From Bradyrhizobium liaoningense (GTDB lineage Bacteria; Pseudomonadota; Alphaproteobacteria; Rhizobiales; Xanthobacteraceae), in the NCBI RefSeq assembly GCF_018130955.1, contig NZ_JAFCJM010000059.1, forward strand, positions 1 to 43,446: DNA of 43,446 nucleotides, written 5' to 3'. The number at the start of each line of letters is the position of its first letter. Position 1 is the first letter of the stretch. Below the pieces are notes generated by a model. The model worked only from the letters and a program-made list of their open reading frames with translations, searched no databases and was not told the DNA's origin. The position numbers and the translations under genes are program-made. Shown piece after piece: positions 1 to 7,298 of this stretch.

Positions 1-3000
1 GTCAGCAACCGCGGTTGGTGGCGTATTGTTGGGATTGGAGGAGCCGTTGAAGACGACGTCGACCCAGTAGTTGGAGGATTTGAAGGTATTCGTCGGGAAG
101 ACGCCTCCGGATCCGTAGCTATAGACACCATTGCCGCTAGCCGGAGCCGTCAACTGGCCGTTGGTAAGCGATGTCGTGAAATAGTTTTGCGTACCGGAGT
201 AGTTGCCGTTGGTATGATAGGACGCGACGTAGGTGGTGCCTGCCGTGATTGCCACAGGGTTGGAGAAGCTGACCTGCTGCCAACCGCTGGCCGTCTCATT
301 GGTGAATGTGGCAGTCGCAAGCAGGGCTCCGGTCGAACTCCAGAGATCCGCAACATGGGGACCGGTATTCAACGATCCCTTGTAGAAGCGCAGACCGGTT
401 ATTGTCCCATTCACGGATGCGGTAAACTTGACTCCGACTTCGACGGGGCTGGTATCGCCGGAATTGGGGACGGTTGGCGCATCGTTGGTGCCGAACAGGC
501 TCTGCGCAGAGACCGGATAGTTGACGTTAAGCGACACCTGGCCGGAACCACTTTGGCCGCTCGTGTCTGTGATCGTGTAGGTGAAACTCGCCGCCCCGGC
601 ATAGCCATTGGCAGGAGTAAAGGTCACGGTCTGGTTCTGCGAATTGTAGCTTACGCTTCCGTTGACCGAGTTACCAACGCTGGTAAGCGAGAAAGCCAAG
701 CCGGATGGGTTGGTGTCGTTCGCGAGCAGCGTCGATGCCGCAATATTCAGCACACCATTTTGGGTAACCGTGAAGCCACTGTCGCCGTTAGCTTGTGGCG
801 ACGTCGTGCCTGTATCATCGAAAACGACGTCTACCCAGTAGTTCGGGGCTTCCGTAGAGGCGACGGTGCCGGGGAAGGTCGGGCCACTGCCATAGGCATA
901 GACGCCGTTGAGGCTGTTACCAAGCGCGGTGAGCGCACCCTTCGTAATGCCCCCGTAGCCGGTGAAGTAGAAGTCGGTCGAGGAATAGTGGCCGCTGTTC
1001 GCGTGGTAGGAAGCAACATACGTCACGCCAGCGTTCACACTGACAGGTGTGGCGAAACTGACCTGCTGCCAACCGCTCGCGGTTTCGTTGGTGAAGGTGG
1101 CGCTCGCAAGCAGCGTGCCGTTTGCGGTCCAGAGATCACCGATGTGGGTGCCAGTATTCTGAGGCCCCTTGTAGAAACGAATGCCGGTGATCTTGCCCGA
1201 CACGGCCGGGACGAATCTGACGCCAAGCTCAACTGAGCCGGTATCGCTGTCGGAGATCACCGCAGGCGTATCGGTACTACTGAAGAGAGTCAGGTTGGAA
1301 GATGGTGTGACCGTGTAGCTAGCGCCCGCACCGGGTGTTTCCAGGTTCAGGCTGTCATCGACCGCCCTGGTTTTGAGATTATAGGTCCCCTGTGGGCCTG
1401 TGACGAACGTGTATGACCAGGTCACGCTCGCCGCGCCGACATTGCTGTTGGCAGGATGCCAGGTTGTTCCCCCATTCGTGGAGACTTCGACGCCGGCGAT
1501 CTTTCCACCAGCGTCAGTGGCCGTCCCCGTCACTGTGATCGATTGCCCCTCGACAACGCTGGCAGCCGAGAGATTGGTGATACCGGAGGTCGGCGCCGTA
1601 GCGTCTGTCGACTGGGACGCGGCCGTCAAGTTCGCTTGCAGCGTCGCGGGCTGAACCCCCATGTCGGCAAACAGGTTAACCATCGCCTGCTGTACATTGG
1701 GATCTACCGGAGTCGCAGGTCCGTCGTGGTCGCTAGCAAGCGCCCACGGCCAGTTGATTGAACCGGCCGAGAATATCAACGCGCCACTAACGGGATCCCG
1801 ATGCAGCACGAGATTGTGGGTCGCCGTGCCATTTGCGAACGTGTTGCCATAATCGAGGAGAAGCTGTCCATTCACCTGCACTGTTGAAGATGAGACACTG
1901 ATCAACCCGGCTGGGCGAAATCCGTTGTCCGGCGCGGTGTCCCATTCAACGCCTAACAGGCCAGGTACGAGCGAGGCGGTCTGCCCCGGTGACGTTTGCG
2001 CGACGGCCGTATTGCGCCAGAAGCGCAATTGGGTCATTGAATACGGTATCGTGATCGTATCGTACCGAAATGCGTTGACCGCGAACAATGTGCCGGTCAA
2101 CTCATTCGAGGGAAGAGGCGAACCGAACCGCGGGTCAGAGTAATTTCCGGTCGCCTGTCCTGTTGGATCAATCAGCGCATTTGCGTGCGTATCCTTGTAG
2201 CTAATGAGTGTGCGGTTGGCTGATCCGCTGCCATCGATGCTGGGTGCCAACCTTGTTTTCCAAAAGATCTCGTTGCCTGTGAGAAACGCAAGGTTCACGC
2301 CAGCATGTGCTGCGGCCTCTACGTTGGCGCGCTGAGCTTCGGTCCAATACTCGTCATGCCCCGCGTCCATGAAGACTTTGTGATTGAGCAACAACGAGCC
2401 GTTTGTCGCAGCATCGATTCCAGAAATGTAAGAGACATCGTACCCGTTTTGCTCGAGCCATTGAATGGCTGCAAACTCAGCCTGGAACACGGAGTCCGTC
2501 CCCTCGGCAAAGGTTCCGGTGCCGTCACGCGTTACGAGGGGGCGATTGTAACTGACCGCGTAGGCTGATCCGTTGATGCCTGGGCCGTTTCCCAAATATA
2601 GGTTGGCCCCTCCCCAACCGTTGTAGGCTTGCCAGTCTTGATCACTTGTCTGCAGGACGATGTCGCTGTGCGAAGCGTCGTTCCGGATAATGAATGGAAT
2701 CTGGAAAATCTGGGTGCCGTTGACGACGTTAGCAATGTAGACGCCCGAGACCGCATCGGTCGGTACGCTCCAGGAGTCGGTCACGCTCCAGTTGCCGGCA
2801 TCTACAAGGCCCGTCGACGGGTTACTCAATGGAGCGGGTTGGACGACCGCAGTTGCGGCCTGATGCTGCAGGCTCGTAACCAGTCTGGCACCATCGCCAC
2901 CGTAATAACCCAGCCGGTAAACATCGACGCGATAGTTCGGGTTGCCGGTCAGGTTGTTGATCTTGAATTGGACCGTCCCACCGACATTGGTGCTGATTGC

Positions 3001-4209
3001 TGTCGTAAACCCCTGTGTCAGAGTCGAATTGTCGCCTGGTTGAATCTCCCAGACACTTTTCGGCGTGCCTGGCTTCTGGTTTTCCAGCACGATGGGATTC
3101 GTGGGTGGATCGGAGACGATAGTGCCTCCCTGCCCATCGCTTTTGAAATTCCAATTCGAGTCCATCCCCGAGAACAGCAAGGTGACATTGGCCGCACCAT
3201 TGCTGAAATCGACTACGCTGATATTCGAGCTGTTGTCGTAATGAACAGTCGCCGACATCGACGATGTGAAGGGCAGATCTTTCAAGTCGATGAGGTTCCC
3301 AGGCGAAAGCGCTGCCCCGGCCGACGACCCTGCGATCAACCCGTGAAAACTGGCCGACTGATCGAGGACGAGCGTGCCAGCTTGCGTGTCGAACGACACT
3401 GTTATGCCGGAGAACGATCCATTCAGGAACTGGCCGGAAACCGAACCTCCGATCTCCAGGATCGCCTTGTCCGAAATTTCGAAAGATCCTGTGCCGTTGA
3501 CGTTGCCCTTAAAGTCCCCTGTAGCAATGCGATCGCCGAGGAACGCCCCAACTTCGACAGTGCCATTGTTCAGTACATCGCCTTCGACGATAAATGGCGC
3601 CCCCGCACCGAACGAAAGCGTCGCGCCTGCATCAAGGACCAGGCTCCCAATATCAACACTGGCCGTGCTCGTGACGACATACGCTCCCGCTGCATCGAGG
3701 ACCGCCGAGTCGCTGATTCCCGGAACGCCGGCGCTCCAGTTCGTAGCGACATTCCAGACTCCGTCGCTCGAATGGGCCCAGTGGGTGGTGCCCGGGAGCG
3801 AAATAGATGATGATGCCGGCGGCGCCCCTTGTCTTGCCACAGATGGAAACGTCGGGACCAAGCCATGATAGCGGCTCGCCAAAGACGTCGAGGACAGCAG
3901 AGCGGACAATCGGGGCTGGAAAGATCGGGAGAAGAGAGCGGGTCCAACCCCGCGCAGGTCCGGCGGATTGCCCCAACCATGCCGAGACGACGGTAGGAAG
4001 AAATTGGAGTCACCAACTAGAGGCGGCAGACGGGGTGACTCGCCTGCTGGCGGATCGTCAAACGGCAGGCCCCAGAGGCCGGGCGGGTCGGAGCCCTCGA
4101 ATGCATTCCAGAACGCTGATTCCCGCCAAAGTGCGGGGATATCCTCCCCTGGGAAAACGACCCGGGCTCCCCGACCAAAGACGCTCGCCCTTTGAACCAG
4201 CATGGTCAT
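1..4209 (-). CDS. Giant DUF4082 / dimethylformamidase-beta-like repeat protein, partial
   Basis: One uninterrupted minus frame of 1403 codons runs off the left edge, so the C-terminus is missing. The start is the ATG at 4209 (a second ATG lies at 4203); no strong ribosome site is visible. In order: a proline-rich N-terminus without an obvious signal peptide (1-130); a beta-rich stretch opened by NWSAGVP near 157 (140-280); a module like the N,N-dimethylformamidase beta subunit C-terminal domain (about 380-760) with GYYGGDGARL near 432, SDQDWQAYNGWGG near 521 and GHDEYW near 619; an Ig-like domain (870-935); DUF4082 copy 1 (975-1120); a cadherin/Ig-like spacer with ITDTSGQSG (1140-1224); DUF4082 copy 2 (1237-1394). 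Both DUF4082 copies carry FTNETASGWQQVSF. It lies 97 bp after rfbA on the same strand. By architecture it is probably an exported surface or matrix protein, perhaps by type I secretion; that is inference. Enzymatic activity is unproven. Confidence 0.9.
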   Translation of the reverse strand, partial: MTMLVQRASVFGRGARVVFPGEDIPALWRESAFWNAFEGSDPPGLWGLPFDDPPAGESPRLPPLVGDSNFFLPSSRHGWGNPPDLRGVGPALFSRSFQPRLSALLSSTSLASRYHGLVPTFPSVARQGAPPASSSISLPGTTHWAHSSDGVWNVATNWSAGVPGISDSAVLDAAGAYVVTSTASVDIGSLVLDAGATLSFGAGAPFIVEGDVLNNGTVEVGAFLGDRIATGDFKGNVNGTGSFEISDKAILEIGGSVSGQFLNGSFSGITVSFDTQAGTLVLDQSASFHGLIAGSSAGAALSPGNLIDLKDLPFTSSMSATVHYDNSSNISVVDFSNGAANVTLLFSGMDSNWNFKSDGQGGTIVSDPPTNPIVLENQKPGTPKSVWEIQPGDNSTLTQGFTTAISTNVGGTVQFKINNLTGNPNYRVDVYRLGYYGGDGARLVTSLQHQAATAVVQPAPLSNPSTGLVDAGNWSVTDSWSVPTDAVSGVYIANVVNGTQIFQIPFIIRNDASHSDIVLQTSDQDWQAYNGWGGANLYLGNGPGINGSAYAVSYNRPLVTRDGTGTFAEGTDSVFQAEFAAIQWLEQNGYDVSYISGIDAATNGSLLLNHKVFMDAGHDEYWTEAQRANVEAAAHAGVNLAFLTGNEIFWKTRLAPSIDGSGSANRTLISYKDTHANALIDPTGQATGNYSDPRFGSPLPSNELTGTLFAVNAFRYDTITIPYSMTQLRFWRNTAVAQTSPGQTASLVPGLLGVEWDTAPDNGFRPAGLISVSSSTVQVNGQLLLDYGNTFANGTATHNLVLHRDPVSGALIFSAGSINWPWALASDHDGPATPVDPNVQQAMVNLFADMGVQPATLQANLTAASQSTDATAPTSGITNLSAASVVEGQSITVTGTATDAGGKIAGVEVSTNGGTTWHPANSNVGAASVTWSYTFVTGPQGTYNLKTRAVDDSLNLETPGAGASYTVTPSSNLTLFSSTDTPAVISDSDTGSVELGVRFVPAVSGKITGIRFYKGPQNTGTHIGDLWTANGTLLASATFTNETASGWQQVSFATPVSVNAGVTYVASYHANSGHYSSTDFYFTGYGGITKGALTALGNSLNGVYAYGSGPTFPGTVASTEAPNYWVDVVFDDTGTTSPQANGDSGFTVTQNGVLNIAASTLLANDTNPSGLAFSLTSVGNSVNGSVSYNSQNQTVTFTPANGYAGAASFTYTITDTSGQSGSGQVSLNVNYPVSAQSLFGTNDAPTVPNSGDTSPVEVGVKFTASVNGTITGLRFYKGSLNTGPHVADLWSSTGALLATATFTNETASGWQQVSFSNPVAITAGTTYVASYHTNGNYSGTQNYFTTSLTNGQLTAPASGNGVYSYGSGGVFPTNTFKSSNYWVDVVFNGSSNPNNTPPTAVAD

Positions 4210-4306
4210 ACCGATTAAATAACTCAACGATATACTTTAATTCTATTTTAAATCGCCAGGCAATTCAACGTGCATATAGTCAAGATAATTAAAATAGCTG
4301 AGTGCG
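4210..4306 (-). promoter_or_regulatory. AT-rich gap between rfbA and the giant repeat protein
   Basis: The 97 bp between the rfbA stop and the next start are markedly AT-rich (4213-4300) compared with the GC-rich genes on both sides. The downstream gene may therefore have its own promoter and could be an H-NS target. No precise -35/-10 pair can be assigned by eye. Confidence 0.35.
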
Positions 4307-5194
4307 CTATCCCGACGCGAAATGCGGCAGCCGAGTGATTTCGTTCAGATAATTGCCGTAGCCGCTCTTCTCTAACGGTTGCGCCAGCGCGAGGAGCTGA
4401 TCGCGATTGATGAAGCCGAGTCTGAAGGCGACCTCCTCGAGACATGCAATCTTCATTCCCTGGCGCTTTTCCAGGGTCTGCACGAACATCCCTGCATCGA
4501 TGAGAGACTCGACCGTGCCGGTATCCAGCCAGGCAAATCCCCGCCCCATGCGCTCAACGTGTAGCGCACCAGCCGAAAGGTAACGCATCTGAAGATCGGT
4601 AATCTCGAGTTCTCCGCGCGACGATGGCTCGACGCGACGAGCGTAGCGGACAACGCGATTGTCGAAGAAATACAGCCCCGTGATTGCCCAATTCGAAGCT
4701 GGTCGTCTGGGTTTCTCCTCAATTGATACCGGGCGGTCCGCCTCATCAAACGCGACGACGCCATATCGTTCCGGGTCCCGCACATGATAAGCAAAGACCG
4801 TTGCGCCTTCCTCACGTCCTGCCGCCCTGGCAAGCAATTCGCTCAGGCCTTCGCCGAAGAAGATATTGTCGCCAAGCACCATCGCCACACGATCGCTTCC
4901 GATGAAATCGGCACCGACAATGAAGGCGTCCGCGAGACCGGCGGGATGGGTTTGTTCCGCGTAGCTGAGCCGAATGCCCCATTGGCGGCCGTCCCCCAAC
5001 AACCGTTCGAACTGAGACCGGTCTGAAGGCGTGGTAATAATCAGAATCTCGCGGACTCCTGCCAACATCAGCGTCGACAGGGGATAATAGATCATCGGCT
5101 TGTCATAGACCGGGAGCAACTGCTTGCTGACCACGCGCGTGATCGGATAGAGGCGCGTTCCGCTGCCGCCAGCCAGCACGATTCCCTTCAGCAT
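4307..5194 (-). CDS. rfbA: Glucose-1-phosphate thymidylyltransferase RfbA (RmlA)
   Basis: This 295-residue protein has the full length of the family. It makes dTDP-glucose from dTTP and glucose-1-phosphate in the cytoplasm, the first step of dTDP-L-rhamnose synthesis. The N-terminal nucleotide-binding signature GIVLAGGSGTRLYPIT (4-19), the VSKQLLPVYDKPMIYYPLS block and the metal-site motif VLGDNIFFG near 106 are intact. The ATG at 5194 has a strong GGAGAAGGAG ribosome site six bases upstream. The start lies inside the last 92 bp of rfbD, which suggests translational coupling. It is the last sugar-nucleotide gene of the minus-strand rfbCBDA run. Confidence 0.96.
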   Translation of the reverse strand: MLKGIVLAGGSGTRLYPITRVVSKQLLPVYDKPMIYYPLSTLMLAGVREILIITTPSDRSQFERLLGDGRQWGIRLSYAEQTHPAGLADAFIVGADFIGSDRVAMVLGDNIFFGEGLSELLARAAGREEGATVFAYHVRDPERYGVVAFDEADRPVSIEEKPRRPASNWAITGLYFFDNRVVRYARRVEPSSRGELEITDLQMRYLSAGALHVERMGRGFAWLDTGTVESLIDAGMFVQTLEKRQGMKIACLEEVAFRLGFINRDQLLALAQPLEKSGYGNYLNEITRLPHFASG

Positions 5195-6092
5195 CGGTTT
5201 CTCCTTCTCCGACTAGCCGGTCGAGACAAGCTTCGAGTGAGTGGCGCCAAGGCGGCAATCGAATCCCGAACACGCGTTCGGCCCTGGATGAGTCCAGGCG
5301 CGAGTTCCGAGGCCGACGCGCGGCGGTCGGAAACTCTTCAGTCGTGACCGCCTCGAGCGCCGGAACGCGCGCTCCACGACGGGAACGCTCATAGAAGATT
5401 TCCTGCGCAAAATCGTGCCAGCTCGTCTCGCCTTGACCGGCGAGGTGAAAGATGCCGGCCGTAGCCCTGCGATCGTCCGTTACCGACCGTTCTGCGATCC
5501 GAAGGACGGCCTCCGCGAGATCGAATGCGTAGGTCGGATTTCCATGTTGGTCCCGAACAACCCGTACAATGGGCTGCGTCTCGCACAGCCGCAGCATCGT
5601 TCGAACGAAGTTGCTGCCATAGGGGCTGTAAAGCCACGAGCATCGGATCACGGTCGCGAGCGGATGCGCGGCCAATACAGCAGCTTCACCGGCAAGCTTC
5701 GACGCGCCGTAGACATTCAACGGCGCGGTAATGTCACTTTCGTCATACGCATCCGGTTTCGCACCGTCGAACACATAGTCGGTCGAGAGATGGATGAGCG
5801 GAACGTTCATCTGCCACGCGACATCTGCCAGCGCCGCCGCGCCATCGCGGTTGATGCTGAACACTTTCGCTGCTTCAGATTCGGCCTGATCGACCGCCGT
5901 ATAAGCGGCCGTATTGATGATTGCAGACGGCGCGATTGACGCGATGAGCTTGTCGATCCCTTCGCGGTTCTCCAGATCGAGTTCTCGGCGCCCGAGAGCC
6001 ACCGCAGGCAGACCGCGCATTGCAGCGAGATCACGAAGACACCTTGCCAGCTGACCATTCCGCCCGGCGATGAGGATGGGTCGATCTGTCAT
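5103..6092 (-). CDS. rfbD: dTDP-4-dehydrorhamnose reductase RfbD (RmlD)
   Basis: A 329-residue NAD(P)H-dependent reductase that makes dTDP-L-rhamnose from the 4-keto sugar. The start is set at the ATG at 6092 (MTDRPILIAG, preceded by GAGGCGAAG) because the cofactor motif GRNGQLARCL follows directly. A longer frame back to 6242 would only overlap the rfbB remnant. NTAAYTAVDQAE, LSTDYVFDG and the catalytic YxxxK (YGASKLAGE) are present. The fold ends around residue 300; the last 30 or so residues (GEGETDAEGNRAGW and onward) lie over the start of rfbA and look like a non-conserved tail. It follows the rfbB remnant by 7 bp. Confidence 0.93.
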   Translation of the reverse strand: MTDRPILIAGRNGQLARCLRDLAAMRGLPAVALGRRELDLENREGIDKLIASIAPSAIINTAAYTAVDQAESEAAKVFSINRDGAAALADVAWQMNVPLIHLSTDYVFDGAKPDAYDESDITAPLNVYGASKLAGEAAVLAAHPLATVIRCSWLYSPYGSNFVRTMLRLCETQPIVRVVRDQHGNPTYAFDLAEAVLRIAERSVTDDRRATAGIFHLAGQGETSWHDFAQEIFYERSRRGARVPALEAVTTEEFPTAARRPRNSRLDSSRAERVFGIRLPPWRHSLEACLDRLVGEGETDAEGNRAGWRQRNAPLSDHARGQQAVAPGL

Positions 6093-6099
6093 CTTCGCC

Positions 6100-6375
6100 T
6101 CAGTGTTGGGCAGCCAGGAGACCGAGGCGCGAGCCGCCATAGACACCGCAGCGAGCACGCTCCCACCATGCACGACTTTTGAGATACCATCCGACGGTTT
6201 CGGCCAAGCCCCGCTCGAACGTTCTCGTCGGTTCCCATCCAAGTTCGCGACGTGCCTTGTTGGCTGCGTATGTCAACTTGTCGACGTTGATTACTGCAGC
6301 ACCAGTCTGCAGCACCAAACGGCGACACACCGCAGAACCGATAAAGCCCGCTCCGCCGGTCACCAAGACACGCAT
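6100..6375 (-). pseudogene. rfbB: rfbB (dTDP-glucose 4,6-dehydratase) remnant with in-frame internal deletion
   Basis: The 91-residue frame starts with the intact RmlB N-terminus MRVLVTGGAGFIGSAVCRRL, with the GxxGxxG NAD motif, runs to DKLTYAAN, and then jumps straight to a typical RmlB C-terminus (KARRELGWEPTRTFERGL, then TVGWYLKSRAWW). Family members have about 350 residues, so roughly 260 codons are missing, including the catalytic core with the YxxxK and DE residues. The join is near 6259 and keeps the reading frame, with no stop on either side. The product cannot be an active dehydratase, so this step of rhamnose synthesis must be supplied elsewhere in the genome, unless the deletion is an assembly artefact. 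Confidence 0.88.
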
Positions 6376-6389
6376 TCTATTCGTCTCCA

Positions 6390-6947
6390 CTAGTGGAAAA
6401 CGCAACCAAGCTGGCTGAGCACAGGAAGGGTCTGGTCCTTTGGCGACACCTGGGCCTCCGCGGTTGTTACGGGCCACTTGATCGCTAGTACTGGATCAGC
6501 CCAATAGACGCCGCCGTCATGGCTCGGGGCATAGACCTGGTCGACCTTGTACAAGACGACGGTCTTGGGCTGCAGCGTACAGAAACCATGCGCGAACCCC
6601 TTCGGAATGAACACCTGCTCACCGCTTTCACTATCCAACTGGATGGCGATGTGCTTCCCGAAGTTGGGCGATGAACGCCGGAGATCAACGGCAATATCGA
6701 GAATGGCCCCGTTCAACACCCGTACGAGCTTCGCCTGGGCAAAGGGCGGTCGCTGGAAATGCAAGCCGCGCACCGTGCCGATCCGATCCGAACTGGACTG
6801 ATTATCCTGAACGAAGTCATGGAGGATTCCCTTCTCCGCAAAAGCCGATCGCTGGAAGGTCTCACAGAAGTAGCCGCGGACGTCGGAAAACCGATCTGTT
6901 CGAATTAGTTTGACGTCAGGGATCGCCAGGGATCGCAGCTCCAGCAT
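6390..6947 (-). CDS. rfbC: dTDP-4-dehydrorhamnose 3,5-epimerase RfbC (RmlC)
   Basis: A 185-residue cupin epimerase that acts on dTDP-4-keto-6-deoxyglucose before RfbD. The start is the ATG at 6947 (MLELRSLAIPDVKLI) because GGCAGGAGGTACCC, a strong ribosome site, lies just before it; the open frame extends to 7142 but that part has no family similarity. Family motifs RGYFCETFQ, FVQDNQSSS, VRGLHFQRPPFAQAKLVRV and IPKGFAHGFCTL are present, including the active-site His of RGLHFQ. It is the first gene of the minus-strand operon; the rfbB remnant follows after 14 bp. Confidence 0.95.
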   Translation of the reverse strand: MLELRSLAIPDVKLIRTDRFSDVRGYFCETFQRSAFAEKGILHDFVQDNQSSSDRIGTVRGLHFQRPPFAQAKLVRVLNGAILDIAVDLRRSSPNFGKHIAIQLDSESGEQVFIPKGFAHGFCTLQPKTVVLYKVDQVYAPSHDGGVYWADPVLAIKWPVTTAEAQVSPKDQTLPVLSQLGCVFH

Positions 6948-7298
6948 TGGGTACCTCCTGCCGCCCCTCAATTTGGATCGGGCTTCCATGCGGCGGACCA
7001 TAATCCTCGATGAAATTAATTTCTCCGCCCAGCCGACCCACCTCCAAACGGAAACATTATTTTCGATGCGAATATCGGATTCGCGATATGACCTTGAAAC
7101 ATAAGATATTTTTTTAAACATCAGAGCAAAACAAGGGCTCAATCCCTATTTTCATTCCCATCCAAATTAATAGACTATTTATTTAATTTGGCAAGCGGAT
7201 TTTTATAAGGTATATAATCTCTCGCCGCCCCGCATGTCCTTCTTAAACGCTGGTCTGCGGGCGGGCGGCCTCAGCGTGACCCACCGTCGGACAGGTAC
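6948..7298. promoter_or_regulatory. Divergent promoter region between rfbC and the wzc-like gene
   Basis: This 351-bp gap separates the rhamnose operon from the plus-strand exopolysaccharide genes. Its middle (about 7040-7220) is strongly AT-rich. It holds an inverted repeat, ATATCG (7072-7077) and CGATAT (7084-7089) with a 6-base spacer. Promoters for both directions are expected here, but no unambiguous -35/-10 pair was assigned. Confidence 0.5.

Noticed and set aside
187..1236. Long plus-strand open frame of 349 codons
   Set aside because: It is antisense to the DUF4082 repeats; its apparent internal repeat only mirrors the two modules on the other strand.
2629..3810. Plus-strand open frame of 393 codons
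   Set aside because: Antisense to the dimethylformamidase-like and beta-rich parts of the giant protein; no recognisable protein character.
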